From Haloechinothrix sp033042135 (lineage in GTDB: Bacteria; Actinomycetota; Actinomycetes; Mycobacteriales; Pseudonocardiaceae), in assembly GCF_033042135.1 (NCBI RefSeq), contig NZ_WBXM01000001.1:186001-250000 (forward strand): DNA of 64,000 nucleotides. Reading direction: 5' to 3'. The position numbers were made by a program, and so were the translations under genes. This document shows positions 8,615-17,602 of the stretch, piece by piece (position 1 is the stretch's first letter; each line of letters starts with the position of its first letter). The notes under the pieces were generated by a model. The model saw only the letters and a list, made by a program, of their open reading frames with translations, did not search any database and was not told where the DNA came from.

Positions 8615-9128
8615 TGCTGCGGCGCGGTCCCTCGCCGTCGTCCTCGGGATCCTGCTGGTCGCGGGCGTCGCGCTGCTGGTAGCCGCTGTCCGAGACCACC
8701 TCGCCGTCCACCACGACGGTCCGGTGGAACCGGACACCTCCGGCCGCCCCGCCGGGCCCACGGGTGGTTGGCCCCCACTGTGCCGCGCGTTCCACCTTTC
8801 GTAGCCAGTAACGCCGGATGGCGCCACGGGCGGGCGGCAGGATCACCACGATGCCCGCGATGTCGGTGAGGAAGCCGGGCAGCAGGATCAGCAAGCCGCC
8901 GAGGGCGATCAGCATGCCCTCGGTGATCTCGCGGTGTCCCGAGCGCCCCTCGCCGGTGGCGGTGAACAGCTCCCTGGCGACCTTGCCGCCTTCGCGGCGT
9001 GCCAGCCACGAGCCGATCACGGCCCCGGCCAGCAGGGCGAGGATGGTCCAGCCGATCCCGATGACGGAAGCCACCGCCCACACGGCGGCGATCTCGGCGA
9101 TGAGGTAGAGCAGCAGTGCGACAGCCAT
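8604..9128 (-). CDS. fxsA: FxsA-family membrane protein
   Basis: 174 residues. Two hydrophobic segments at the N-terminus (residues 3-40, including LAGAVIGSWLARREGG), then residues 75-100 (GMLIALGGLLILLPGFLTDIAG), give the FxsA pattern with the typical LPGFLTD motif. The C-terminal 60 residues are polar and probably disordered. E. coli FxsA is a cytoplasmic membrane protein that relieves phage T7 exclusion; its role in actinobacteria is unknown. ATG 9128 is used. It overlaps the SCP2-like gene tail to tail. Confidence 0.9.
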   Translation of the reverse strand: MAVALLLYLIAEIAAVWAVASVIGIGWTILALLAGAVIGSWLARREGGKVARELFTATGEGRSGHREITEGMLIALGGLLILLPGFLTDIAGIVVILPPARGAIRRYWLRKVERAAQWGPTTRGPGGAAGGVRFHRTVVVDGEVVSDSGYQQRDARDQQDPEDDGEGPRRSITP

Positions 9129-9251
9129 ATTACGACCAACGTACGCCCGGGTCCGATTCGTTCCCGGCGGGTCGTGGCCCGCACTCCTCGACGCCGATGG
9201 CGACGGTGGGCAGCGACCTCCCCTGGGTCGGTGTGGCCCGGCCTGGTCACT

Positions 9252-10517
9252 TCACAGCGGGCGAGCCAGGCGCATACCCGCGAACATCCACCGTGCGGCT
9301 GGTGGGAAGAAGTTGCGGTAGGTGGCGCGCATGTGGTCGGGTGGGGTGGCGAAGCAGCCGCCGCGCAGCACGTGCTGGTTGACCATGAACTTGCCGTTGT
9401 ACTCTCCGATGGCCCCGGCGGGCGGCTGGTAACCGGGATAAGGTAGGTAGGCGCTGCCGGTCCACTCCCAGACATCACCGAACATCTGCCGTGGCCCCCG
9501 GCCGTCAGGGGCGGCGCGCGGATGCAGCCGGTCCGGATCCAGCAGGCGGCCGTCCAGCGGCTGGTCGGCCGCGACCGCTTCCCACTCGAACTCGGTTGGC
9601 AGTCGCGCACCGGCCCAGCGGGCGTAGGCGTCGGCCTCGTAGTAGCTGATGTGGCAGACCGGTTCGGCGGCGTTCACCGGCCGCGTCCCGGAGAGCGTGA
9701 AAACCTGCCACTCGCCGTCCCGGTGCTCCCAGTACAGCGGTGCGTGCCAGCCTTCGGACTGCACGGTGGCCCAGCCGTCGGATAGCCACAACTCGGGCCG
9801 TCGGTAGCCACCGTTGTCGATGAACTCCAGCCACTCCCCGTTGGTGACCGGGCGGGAGGCCAACGCGAACGGGTGCAGCCACGCCTGGTGGCGTGGCTGC
9901 TCATTGTCGTAGGCGAACCCGACACCGTCGTGACCGACCTCCACGAAACCACCCGGGTGCTCAGACCACGTCAGGGGCGGTGTCGCGGTCGGCTCCGGGG
10001 TGCTCTGCCGGGTATAGCCCGGCCGCAGCGGGTTGCACGACAGGACGTGCTTGATGTCCATCAGCAGCAGCTCCTGGTGCTGCTGCTCGTGATTCAAACC
10101 CAGCTCCACCAGCCGCAACGTCTCCGCGTCCGACTCCCCGCCGAGCAGGTGGTGCATCGCGGAGTCCACATGGGTCCGGTACTCGGTGATTTCACTCGCG
10201 CCCGGCCGGGAGATCACGCCTCGGTGATTCCTCGGGAACTGCGCCCCTACGGTGTTGTAGTACGAGTTGAACAGGTAGCCGAACCGAGGATGGAACTCCC
10301 GGTAGTCGGCCAGCGCCGCGGCGAGGACGAACGTCTCGAAGAACCACGATGTGTGCGCGCGGTGCCACTTGGTGGGGCTGACCTCGGGGGCGGACTGGAT
10401 CGATTGATCTTCCGGCGAGAGCGGGCTCGCCAGCCGTTCGGTCAGGGCACGTACCGCGTCGTACCGCTCGGCGAGCTCGGCACAGCCGGGCACGGTTCGT
10501 GGTTCCAGCGCCGTCAT
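9252..10517 (-). CDS. egtB: Hercynylcysteine sulfoxide synthase EgtB
   Basis: 421 residues. The N-terminal DinB-like region carries the iron-binding set: WHRAH with His52/His55, and NHEQQHQE with His143/His147. The C-terminal formylglycine-generating-like (FGE-sulfatase) domain runs from about residue 185, with NGEWLEFIDNGGY and FGDVWEWTGSAY. It joins gamma-glutamylcysteine (or cysteine) to hercynine with O2 in ergothioneine synthesis. GGGAGGGGAG precedes ATG. The other egt genes are not adjacent in this window; a gap of about 120 bp separates it from fxsA. Confidence 0.95.
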   Translation of the reverse strand: MTALEPRTVPGCAELAERYDAVRALTERLASPLSPEDQSIQSAPEVSPTKWHRAHTSWFFETFVLAAALADYREFHPRFGYLFNSYYNTVGAQFPRNHRGVISRPGASEITEYRTHVDSAMHHLLGGESDAETLRLVELGLNHEQQHQELLLMDIKHVLSCNPLRPGYTRQSTPEPTATPPLTWSEHPGGFVEVGHDGVGFAYDNEQPRHQAWLHPFALASRPVTNGEWLEFIDNGGYRRPELWLSDGWATVQSEGWHAPLYWEHRDGEWQVFTLSGTRPVNAAEPVCHISYYEADAYARWAGARLPTEFEWEAVAADQPLDGRLLDPDRLHPRAAPDGRGPRQMFGDVWEWTGSAYLPYPGYQPPAGAIGEYNGKFMVNQHVLRGGCFATPPDHMRATYRNFFPPAARWMFAGMRLARPL

Positions 10518-10702
10518 CGGTCTCCCCTCCCAGCGATCGCTTGATCAGGCAGCAGGATCTCCCGCCCCGGCGGCGATCGTGGCACAGATCGTCCGCACCG
10601 GCACGGGGTGCGAGAAACGGATCAGGGAGTTCACCGGTATGAGGCAGTGAGAGTCACACGGTCAGCCCAGCGACGCACGCGAACGACCCGGTGGGAACCT
10701 CG

Positions 10703-11152
10703 CTACTCGTCGGGGTCGACGATCCGGATCTGGAGGGAACCTGGGTCGCCGTGCAGGACCGCTTCCGACGAAACAGTTCCCTCCCTGAAAGCCTGGTACT
10801 GCCCGGTGCTGACCATCCGGACGATGTCCTCGCCTCTGGTGAAGATGATGAGGTTGCCGTCCTGCACGAAGCTGCCCTCGAAGGTCCCGTCCCCGCGTAG
10901 CTCGACGTCGAGGCCGGTGACCTCGCGAATCCGCTGCTCGCTCGCCGGGCCGATCACCAGGTGCGCTTCGGTCCAGTCGCCCGGCGCGATCTCCTTCAGC
11001 GGCTTCGACCCACCGCTGTCGCGGAGGGTGGTGAGTTCCTCGTGGAGCTGACCGTCGTGTTCCACGGATACGCTTGTCAACGCTGAACAGCCTCCTAATG
11101 TGAGAGTCAGGGTCAGCGCACCGGTGATGAGTACGCTGCGAAGCGTAGTCAG
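10703..11152 (-). CDS. Lipoprotein of secreted-toxin-like module 1, no standard start codon
   Basis: 149 residues if started at CTG 11152, which overlaps the stop of the upstream gene (CTGA). The signal peptide ends in the lipobox LTLGGC (Cys22). The rest is about 50% identical to the intact lipoprotein at 12965-13408, including GDGTFEGSFVQDGNLIIFT, VRMVSTG and the end IRIVDPD. In that copy the start is ATG overlapping TGA; here the same site reads ACG, and no ATG or GTG lies before the lipobox. It may use CTG by translational coupling, or be poorly expressed. Possible immunity or partner protein (inference). Confidence 0.7.
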   Translation of the reverse strand: MTTLRSVLITGALTLTLTLGGCSALTSVSVEHDGQLHEELTTLRDSGGSKPLKEIAPGDWTEAHLVIGPASEQRIREVTGLDVELRGDGTFEGSFVQDGNLIIFTRGEDIVRMVSTGQYQAFREGTVSSEAVLHGDPGSLQIRIVDPDE

Positions 11153-12363
11153 TACCGGTTCTCCGGGTAGGCCTCGGGCTCGGGAGGCCGCCCGTGACCG
11201 TCCCGGTCGATCTCGTCCGCCGGCCACTCCAAGTCCTCCTCCCGCGTGGGACGTGTGTCGCCTATGTCGACCTGGTCGCTGTACTGGAGGCGCTCGTTCT
11301 GGTCGATGACGACCATCTCGCCGTCCCGCACGGCCTGCTCCACCAACTCTCGCAGCTCCTCCTGGCTCGCGTCGGGGTTCTCCACAGCGATACGCCTGCC
11401 GACCTCGTTGTTGTGCAGGTCCATGGCAATCGGGGTGGGATGCGAGTAGTCTGAGCCCTCGTGCGCGGTGGCGAACTCCTCGGTCCACTCCTCACCGAAC
11501 CGCTGAGTCAGCTGCGCGTTCCAGTAAGCATGCCGGAACGCGTCGCCGTGCCCATCCGTGACCCCGGCGCCGTCGAACACGGTCTCGCCCTGGTGCAGAG
11601 AGTCCCGGTAGATCTCGTACGCCTCGTACACGCCGTAGACACCTTCGTGAACCATCAGGTTCTCCAGCATCCTGGCCTCGGTGGCCGTCATCTGGGTTGG
11701 GTTCACCTTGGGTATCCAGCCCATCCATTCCGGCGGGAACATGGTCATGCCGTCCGGGTCAGGAGCGACGTTGTACTGCTCGAGCAGCTCCTCGTGCAGC
11801 CCGCCGTCCGCCTGCTCCTCAGCGGCTTCGGCCACCTCGGCCAGCGACTCACCCTCGGCGTCGATCTGACCGTTCGCGGCCTGGCGTAGCGTGGCGGCCA
11901 GCCCACTGTCCAGTTCGGATGCGGCGTTGAGGATCTGACCGACCTGCGCTTCCAGCTGGAACTTGATCATGCTGCGGTGGTCGAGTACAGCGAAGGGCGT
12001 GCTTGGCGAGGATTCCGCGAGCGGAACCACCTCGCCTGCGTCGGTGATGCGGAACTCGTACCGCTGGGCGAGCTCCTCGGCGTCACCGATCGCGCGCTTG
12101 AGGCTCTCGGCAGCGGTTTCCGCCTCGGCCGTGCCCGCGAAAACGGCAGACATCTCGGCGACACGTCTTTCGAGCCTGCTGACATACCTGCGCAACTGGT
12201 TACCCGCAGCCTGTGCCGCGTCACCGACCCAGTCGCTGGGGGCGGCGGCATCGGCCACCTCCTGCTCCACCCCGACCAGCACATCGCGGTCGTTGCGCAG
12301 CCCGTCGGCTACTGAGCCGATCGCGGCGGGATCCCATCGCTTGACGTCCGCCCAGGAAACCAT
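11149..12363 (-). CDS. WXG/ESX-like secreted protein with DUF6973-like C-terminal domain
   Basis: 404 residues. Residues 1-200 are helical with an early W (MVSWADVKRW) and WVGDAA, like the long WXG100/LXG-type substrates. Residues 235-340 form a distinct domain with DAFRHAYWNAQLT (Asp274, His278), TAHE and MDLHNNEVGR (His317). I recall this as the DUF6973 type found in predicted polymorphic toxins, but that name was not checked. The acidic tail is Pro-rich. The start overlaps the stop of the EspC-like gene (TGATG). Organisation suggests a type VII-secreted effector with partner genes; activity unknown. Confidence 0.8.
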   Translation of the reverse strand: MVSWADVKRWDPAAIGSVADGLRNDRDVLVGVEQEVADAAAPSDWVGDAAQAAGNQLRRYVSRLERRVAEMSAVFAGTAEAETAAESLKRAIGDAEELAQRYEFRITDAGEVVPLAESSPSTPFAVLDHRSMIKFQLEAQVGQILNAASELDSGLAATLRQAANGQIDAEGESLAEVAEAAEEQADGGLHEELLEQYNVAPDPDGMTMFPPEWMGWIPKVNPTQMTATEARMLENLMVHEGVYGVYEAYEIYRDSLHQGETVFDGAGVTDGHGDAFRHAYWNAQLTQRFGEEWTEEFATAHEGSDYSHPTPIAMDLHNNEVGRRIAVENPDASQEELRELVEQAVRDGEMVVIDQNERLQYSDQVDIGDTRPTREEDLEWPADEIDRDGHGRPPEPEAYPENRY

Positions 12364-12677
12364 CAGATCGGCCTCGCGGCGCCCAGCGGGATGTCGCCGA
12401 ATGCGCGGGCGGCGGCTTCATCGTTCGCTTCGTAGGTATCCGCGCTGTCGTGCAGGTTGCCGCCGTATGTCCGCATGTCGGCGACCCACGACGACAACTC
12501 GGTGCGCCACGATTCAGCCAGCGATGATGCGAGCTCGGCTGACTCTGATCCCGGCATCGCGGATCTGAGGTCGGTGACAGTGGCCGCCGCATCCACCTCC
12601 GCGACCTCATCGGCGGCGGCGCGCGCGGCATCACCCGACGCGCGGATCGATTCCGTCTCAGCTTCGAACCCGGACAC
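12363..12677 (-). CDS. EspC-like small ESX protein, module 1
   Basis: 104 residues from GTG 12677 with GGGGAGGG 5 nt upstream. It is an all-helical small acidic protein, MSGFEAETESIR at the start, a central W (ESWRTELSSW) and DSADTYEANDEAAARAF near the end, resembling EspC/WXG100-like type VII secretion partners. It is coupled to the 404-residue protein by an overlapping stop/start. Likely co-secreted partner or chaperone. A decayed homologue is at 14612-14926. Confidence 0.8.
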   Translation of the reverse strand: MSGFEAETESIRASGDAARAAADEVAEVDAAATVTDLRSAMPGSESAELASSLAESWRTELSSWVADMRTYGGNLHDSADTYEANDEAAARAFGDIPLGAARPI

Positions 12678-12964
12678 GAACCCTCCCCAGTCTCCTCCCA
12701 GTAGCCACCGAGTTGTAGCTGAATGATCTTAATCAGGAGCCCGCGCATCGCACAAGAGTTGATCTTGTATTCGGGTGGGCTGCATGCCGAACGTTGTCCG
12801 GCTCTCCCGCCCATGAGGTGCGCGAGAGTGGGTAGCGGATTCCTGCCGCAGGTACGGTTGTCGGATTGAACCGGGTGACGTTTGTTGACCGCGCCTCCGC
12901 GTTTCGAGTCACGCGTAGACCGCATCGGACGGCTTGGTGTGCCGGAGCGCCGGGCACGGCGTCG
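12678..12964. other. Intergenic region between toxin-like modules
   Basis: About 290 bp holding the promoter side of module 1 and the region past the lipoprotein stop of module 2. A shared motif, GATCAACTCTTG on the minus strand (near 12756), recurs near 14980 upstream of the module 2 EspC-like gene, which suggests a common promoter or operator element. No gene was found here. Confidence 0.5.
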
Positions 12965-13408
12965 TCACCCATCGGGGTCGACAATCCTGATCCGGCCGGG
13001 GTCGGGTTCGCCCTGCAGGACCGCGTCGGGCGGGACGGTGCCGTGCGGGAAAACATGCCGTTTGCCGGTGCTGACCATGCGGACGACGTCGCCGGAGGTG
13101 AAGATGATGAGGTTGCCGTCGTTCATGAAGCTGTCGCGGTAGATTCCGGAGCCGCGTAGCTCGACATCGAGTCCGGTGATCTCGTTGATGTGCTCCTCGG
13201 TCGTCGGGCCGACGATCCCGTGCGCTTGGTCCCAGTCGCCGGGGAAGACTTCCTTGAACGGCTTCGACTCACCGGCCTCTCGTAGGTTGGTGAGCTCGTC
13301 GTTGAGCTGTTCGTCGTACTCCACGGATACGGTTCCGAACATGGCACAGCCTCCCACGGCGACGAGGAGCGCGAGTGTAGCGCTGGCGAGAAGGCATCGA
13401 AGAGGCAT
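12965..13408 (-). CDS. Lipoprotein of module 2, intact
   Basis: 147 residues from ATG 13408, which overlaps the TGA of the upstream pseudogene (TGATG). Signal peptide with lipobox VAVGGC (Cys21). The mature part parallels the module 1 lipoprotein (ITGLDVELRGSG, DGNLIIFTSGDVVRMVSTG, end RIRIVDPDG). All of it is open although the two genes upstream are broken, which fits selection for the lipoprotein alone, for example as an immunity or binding protein (inference). Translation would depend on the reading of the upstream remnant. Confidence 0.8.
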   Translation of the reverse strand: MPLRCLLASATLALLVAVGGCAMFGTVSVEYDEQLNDELTNLREAGESKPFKEVFPGDWDQAHGIVGPTTEEHINEITGLDVELRGSGIYRDSFMNDGNLIIFTSGDVVRMVSTGKRHVFPHGTVPPDAVLQGEPDPGRIRIVDPDG

Positions 13409-14612
13409 CAGTACCGCCTGTCTGGGTAGGCTTCGGAGTCCGGGAACGGAGCGTGCTCCTCCCGCTCGGGGTTATCCCTAGGCCAGGGGTTCTCGGGCGT
13501 CGTGGGGCGCGTATCGTCCAGGTCGACTTGGTCGCTGTACTGGAGGCGCTCGTTCTGGTCGATGACGACCATCTCGCCGTCCCGCACGGCCTGCTCCACC
13601 AACTCTCGCAGCTCCTGCTGGCTCGCGTCGGGGTTCTCCACAGCGATACGCCTGCCGACCTCGTTGTTGTGTTGGTCCATCGCCACCGGTGTCGGATGAT
13701 TGTCCGGATCCCCTTCGTGGGCGGTGGTGAACTCCTCGGTCCACTCCTCGCCGAACCGCTGAGTCAGCTGCGCGTTCCAGTACGCGTGACGAAATGCGTC
13801 TGCATGCCCGTCCGTCTCACCTTGACCGTCGAACACGAGCCCGCTCTGGTGCAGGGAATCCTGGTAGATGTCGTAGGCATCGTGGACCGCGAAAACCCCT
13901 TGATGGAACTGGAGCTCGCCGAGCACGTCGGCTTCGGTCACCGTCATGGCGACCTCCGGAACGCCGGGCGTCCAGTTCACCCAGTCCGGGGGTAGACGGT
14001 TATGCCGTCCGGGTCGGGTGCGACGTTGTACTGCTCCAATAGCTCGTCGTGAGGGCTGCCCGCCTGGCCAGCTCCGGCTTCGGCGACCTCGGACAGCGAA
14101 TCACCCTCGGCATCGATCTGGCCGGCTGCGGCCCTCCGGAGAGTGTCTGCCAGGTTGCTGTCGAGCTCGCTGGCCGAGTCAAGGATCTCGCCGACCTGGT
14201 GCACCAGCGTCGCCTCGATCATGCTGCGATGGGCTTGTTCGGCGAACGGCACGCTGTCCGAGGAGTCGCGGAGCGAGGCCACCTCACCGGCGTCGGTGAT
14301 GGTGAACTCGTATCGCGCGGCGAGTTCCTCGGCCTCGTGGGTCGAGCGCTTGATCCCTTCGACTGCGGTTTCCGCCTCGGCGGTACCGGCGAAAGCTGCC
14401 GATACTTCGGCGACGATCTCCTCGAGTCGCGTGATGTGCTGGCGTAGCTCCCCCTGGCCGCTGTGGCGGCTTCCCCAACCCAACTGCTGGGCGTGACGGT
14501 GGTTTCGACTTCCTGTTTAGCCCGACCAACGCGTCACGGTACTTCTTCAGCCCGTCTGCCACCGAGCCGATCCTGGTGGGGCCCATGTCTTCACCTCGGC
14601 CCAGGCGATCAT
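13408..14612 (-). pseudogene. Decayed paralogue of the DUF6973-like protein (four 1-nt deletions)
   Basis: Aligned by eye with the 404-residue protein. It begins at ATG 14612 (MIAWAEVKTWAP) but loses one base near 14588, one near 14530, one near 14470 and one near 13992. The first three cancel out, so the frame recovers for residues about 60-220; the last ends the protein at 13977. The C-terminal half (13408-13980) is then open in a third frame, with DAFRHAYWNAQLT intact, and could be re-initiated at GTG 13980. Part of it (about 13524-13680) is nearly identical in DNA to module 1, suggesting gene conversion. Confidence 0.85.
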
Positions 14613-14926
14613 CAGGTCGGCCTCATATCGCCCACGGCCACCTCGCCGAACGCGCGCTCGGCAGCCGCTTCGTTCGCCTCGTACGTGTCCGCGCTGTCGT
14701 GCAACTTGTCGCCGTAGCTCCGCATATCCTTCACCCACGCGGCGAGCTCCGCGTGCCACGCCTCGGCCAGCGACGATGCCGCTTCGGCCGATTCCGGCCT
14801 GGGCATCGCGTCTGCTCACCCGGCTACGGTGTTCCCCGCCCTCTCCTCGGCGACGTGGTCGGCAACGTCGCGCGCGGCGGTGCCGGATTCGCGGATCGAT
14901 TCGGTCTCGGCCTCGAATCCCGACAT
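14612..14926 (-). pseudogene. Decayed EspC-like gene, in-frame stop
   Basis: ATG 14926 (MSGFEAETESIR, identical to the module 1 start) follows GGGGAGGAG. Codon 37 is TGA (14816-14818) at the place where module 1 has Leu. After it the same frame continues to 14612 with MPRPESAEAASS and DSADTYEANEAAAERAF. Only a nonsense change separates it from an intact 104-residue protein, so decay is recent. An internal ATG at 14806 could give a 64-residue fragment. The 137 bp between it and bkdC hold the shared GATCAACTCTTG motif. Confidence 0.85.
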
Positions 14927-15063
14927 CGCTCCTCCCCAGTGACGCCGCGAGGAGTGTACTGAGCCTGCTAGCGCGCGAGCAAGAGTTGATCATGCCGGGC
15001 GCCGGGCCGGGGCAGCGGCAATCTCCGCCGCCCCGGCCTCGTGCCCGTCGACGTGGAACGTCG

Positions 15064-16545
15064 TCAGAACGTCATCGCCACGGCCGGGTCGGACAGTAGC
15101 GCGCCGACATCCGCCAGGAACTGCGAGCCCTGCTGGCCGTCCACCAGCCGGTGGTCGAAGCTCAGCGACAGCTGGCAGATCTTGCGCGGCACCAGCTCGC
15201 CGTCGACCACCCACGGCATGTCGCGGATGGCACCGAACGCCAGGATCGCCGACTCACCTGGGTTAATGATCGGTGTTCCGGTGTCCACTCCGAACACTCC
15301 GACGTTGGTGATGGTGATCGTGCCGTTCACCATGTCCGACGGTGACGTGGTACCGCTGCGTGCCGCCTCGGTGAGGTCGTCGAGGGCAGCGGCGAGCTCA
15401 GCGAGGGTCATCGAGTCCGCGTCCCGCACCTTCGGCACCACCAGCCCCCGCTGCGTAGCGGCGGCGACCCCGAGGTGCACGTAGTCCTTGTAGACGATCT
15501 CCTCGGACTCCTCGTCCCAGGTGGCGTTGACCTCGGGTGTGCGCTTGACCGCCAGGCACATCGCCTTCGCGGCGAAAGCCAGCGGGGTCAGCTTGACGCC
15601 GGTGTAGGCTGGCTGGTTCTTCAGCCGATTCCGCAGCTCCATCATCGGGGTGACGTCCACGGTGAGGAACTCGGTGACGTGCGGCGCGGTGAACGCCGAC
15701 GACACCATCGCCTTGGCCGTGGCCTTGCGGACACTGCGGATCGGCACGCGGCGCTCCCGCTCGGCATCGCCAGCCGGTGCCTGCTGGGTGGCAGGCGCCG
15801 CCTGCGCGGCCGGGGCAGCCTGACTCGCCTGGGTGGGAGCAGGTTCGGCAGCGCGCCGGACGTCCTCACGGGTGATCACGCCGCCTTCGCCGTGCCCGAT
15901 AACCTGGCGCAGGTCCACGCCGAGCTCCTTGGCGAGCTTGCGCACCGGGGGTTTCGCCAGCGGCACGTACTCGACCGTCCCGTCGGGTTCGGTCGACTCG
16001 CCCCGCGTCGGAGCGGTGGTCGAGGTGGCCGCGCCCCCGTCGGCAGGTGCCTCGGGCGAGGCCGAGGACCCGTTCGTCGCTCCCCTTGGCCCCTTTGGCG
16101 TATCGGTGCGCGGTCGGCGTTTGACGCCAGTCGACTTCGCGGGCCCGTAGCCGACGAGGGTGGCCACCTGCTCGCCACTGTCGCCATCGCCGCCGCCCTC
16201 ACCGGACGCTTCGGCGGATGCCGCGGCCGCACCAGCCTGGGACGCTCCGGCCGCGCCCGCAGCTGTGCCGTTCTGCGAGCCCGGCGGGGCGCTGCCGTCC
16301 GGGTCGACGTCGATGGTCAGGATCGGTGTGCCGACCTCGACCGTCTGGCCGGGCTCGGCGAGCAGCTCGGCCACCACGCCCGCCCAGGGGCAGGGCAGTT
16401 CCACGGCGGCCTTCGCCGTCTCGATCTCCACGATGATCTGGTTGACCTCGACCTGGTCGCCAGCGGCGACGTGCCAGTTGAGGATTTCCGCTTCGGTCAG
16501 CCCCTCCCCGGCATCCGGGAGGGGAAAGCTCTTCAGTTCGGACAT
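15064..16545 (-). CDS. bkdC: Branched-chain 2-oxoacid dehydrogenase E2 (lipoamide acyltransferase)
   Basis: 493 residues from ATG 16545 (MSELKSFPLPDAGEG), preceded by GAGGGAG; the longer open frame upstream is out of register with E1-beta and is a shadow. The lipoyl domain has Lys45 (IETAKAAV). The E3-binding domain (PPVRKLAKELGVDLRQVIG) lies near residue 200 after a long Ala/Pro/Ser-rich linker. The acyltransferase domain ends with DHRLVDG (His465, Asp469). It transfers branched acyl groups to CoA. It is last in the bkdABC operon, 10 nt after bkdB; no E3 gene follows. Confidence 0.95.
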   Translation of the reverse strand: MSELKSFPLPDAGEGLTEAEILNWHVAAGDQVEVNQIIVEIETAKAAVELPCPWAGVVAELLAEPGQTVEVGTPILTIDVDPDGSAPPGSQNGTAAGAAGASQAGAAAASAEASGEGGGDGDSGEQVATLVGYGPAKSTGVKRRPRTDTPKGPRGATNGSSASPEAPADGGAATSTTAPTRGESTEPDGTVEYVPLAKPPVRKLAKELGVDLRQVIGHGEGGVITREDVRRAAEPAPTQASQAAPAAQAAPATQQAPAGDAERERRVPIRSVRKATAKAMVSSAFTAPHVTEFLTVDVTPMMELRNRLKNQPAYTGVKLTPLAFAAKAMCLAVKRTPEVNATWDEESEEIVYKDYVHLGVAAATQRGLVVPKVRDADSMTLAELAAALDDLTEAARSGTTSPSDMVNGTITITNVGVFGVDTGTPIINPGESAILAFGAIRDMPWVVDGELVPRKICQLSLSFDHRLVDGQQGSQFLADVGALLSDPAVAMTF

Positions 16546-16555
16546 TCCCGCTCCC

Positions 16556-17602
16556 TCACCACGCAAGTGCTTGATCGACGGCGTACAGCACACGGTCAAG
16601 ATCGGGGAGGTAGTGCTCCTCGAGCTTGGCGGGAGGGTAGGGGGTGTCGAACCCGGTGACGCGCTGCACCGGTGCCTCCAGCGAGTAGAAACACTCCTGT
16701 TGCACCCGTGCCGCCACCTCGGAGCTGATGGAGCTCTCCGAGGGCGCCTCCGTGACCACGACCAGCCTGCCGGTACGGCGCACCGACTCGAAAACCGGTT
16801 CGAGGTCCAGCGGCGACAGGCTGCGCAGGTCGATGACGTCCAGCGAGATGCCGTCGTCCTCGGCCGCTGTTGCCGCGTCGAGGCAGGTACGCACCTGCGG
16901 GCCGTAGGTGGCCAGCGTGGCGGTGTGCGAGGCCTGGTAGTTGGCTGGCCGCACCGTCCGCGACGCGAACAGCGGGGCGGGCTCGGTGATGGTGTCCACC
17001 TCGCCCTTCTCCCAGTAGCGGCGCTTCGGCTCGAAGAACAGCACCGGGTCGTCACACGCGATCGCCTGCTGCATCATCCAGTAGGCATCGGCCGGGTTCG
17101 AGCACGAGACCACCTTGAGCCCGGCGACGTGGCAGAACAGCGACTCCGGGGATTCGGAGTGGTGCTCGACGGCGCCGATCCCGCCGCCGTAGGGGACTCG
17201 CACCACGATCGGGACCCTGACCTTGCCCTGCGTTCGGTAGTGCAGCTTGGACAGCTGGCTGACGATCTGATCGAAACCGGGGAAGATGAAGCCGTCGAAC
17301 TGAATCTCGCAGACAGGCCGATAGCCGCGCACGGCCAACCCGATGGCGGTGCCGATGATGCCGGACTCCGCCAGCGGGGTGTCCAGCACGCGGTCTTCCC
17401 CGAAGTCCTTCTGTAGCCCGTCGGTGATGCGGAAGACGCCGCCCAGCCTGCCGATGTCCTCACCGAGCAGGACGACCTTGTTGTCGGACTCCATCGCGCT
17501 GCGCAGCCCCAGGTTGAGGCCTTTGGCAATGGTGAGGGTCTGCACCGCCTGCTGCGCGCCCTGTTCTGTCGTCTGAGCAGTACGTGACATGGTTGCCGTC
17601 AT
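16556..17602 (-). CDS. bkdB: Branched-chain 2-oxoacid dehydrogenase E1 beta
   Basis: 348 residues from ATG 17602, which overlaps the stop of bkdA (TGATG) with GGTGAGGAG just upstream; a GTG at 17605 is the alternative. Transketolase-like pyrimidine-binding domain (LLGEDIGRLGGVFRITDGL, then LAESGIIGTAIGLA) and a C-terminal transketolase domain (LSPLDLEPVFESVRRTGRLVVV). With E1 alpha it decarboxylates 2-ketoisovalerate and relatives, supplying branched starter units for fatty acids. Confidence 0.95.
   Translation of the reverse strand: MTATMSRTAQTTEQGAQQAVQTLTIAKGLNLGLRSAMESDNKVVLLGEDIGRLGGVFRITDGLQKDFGEDRVLDTPLAESGIIGTAIGLAVRGYRPVCEIQFDGFIFPGFDQIVSQLSKLHYRTQGKVRVPIVVRVPYGGGIGAVEHHSESPESLFCHVAGLKVVSCSNPADAYWMMQQAIACDDPVLFFEPKRRYWEKGEVDTITEPAPLFASRTVRPANYQASHTATLATYGPQVRTCLDAATAAEDDGISLDVIDLRSLSPLDLEPVFESVRRTGRLVVVTEAPSESSISSEVAARVQQECFYSLEAPVQRVTGFDTPYPPAKLEEHYLPDLDRVLYAVDQALAW

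Noticed and set aside
10703..11488. 261-residue frame for the module 1 lipoprotein
   Set aside because: Its first 112 residues overlap the upstream effector gene out of frame and lack a signal peptide; the lipobox start near 11152 is used instead.
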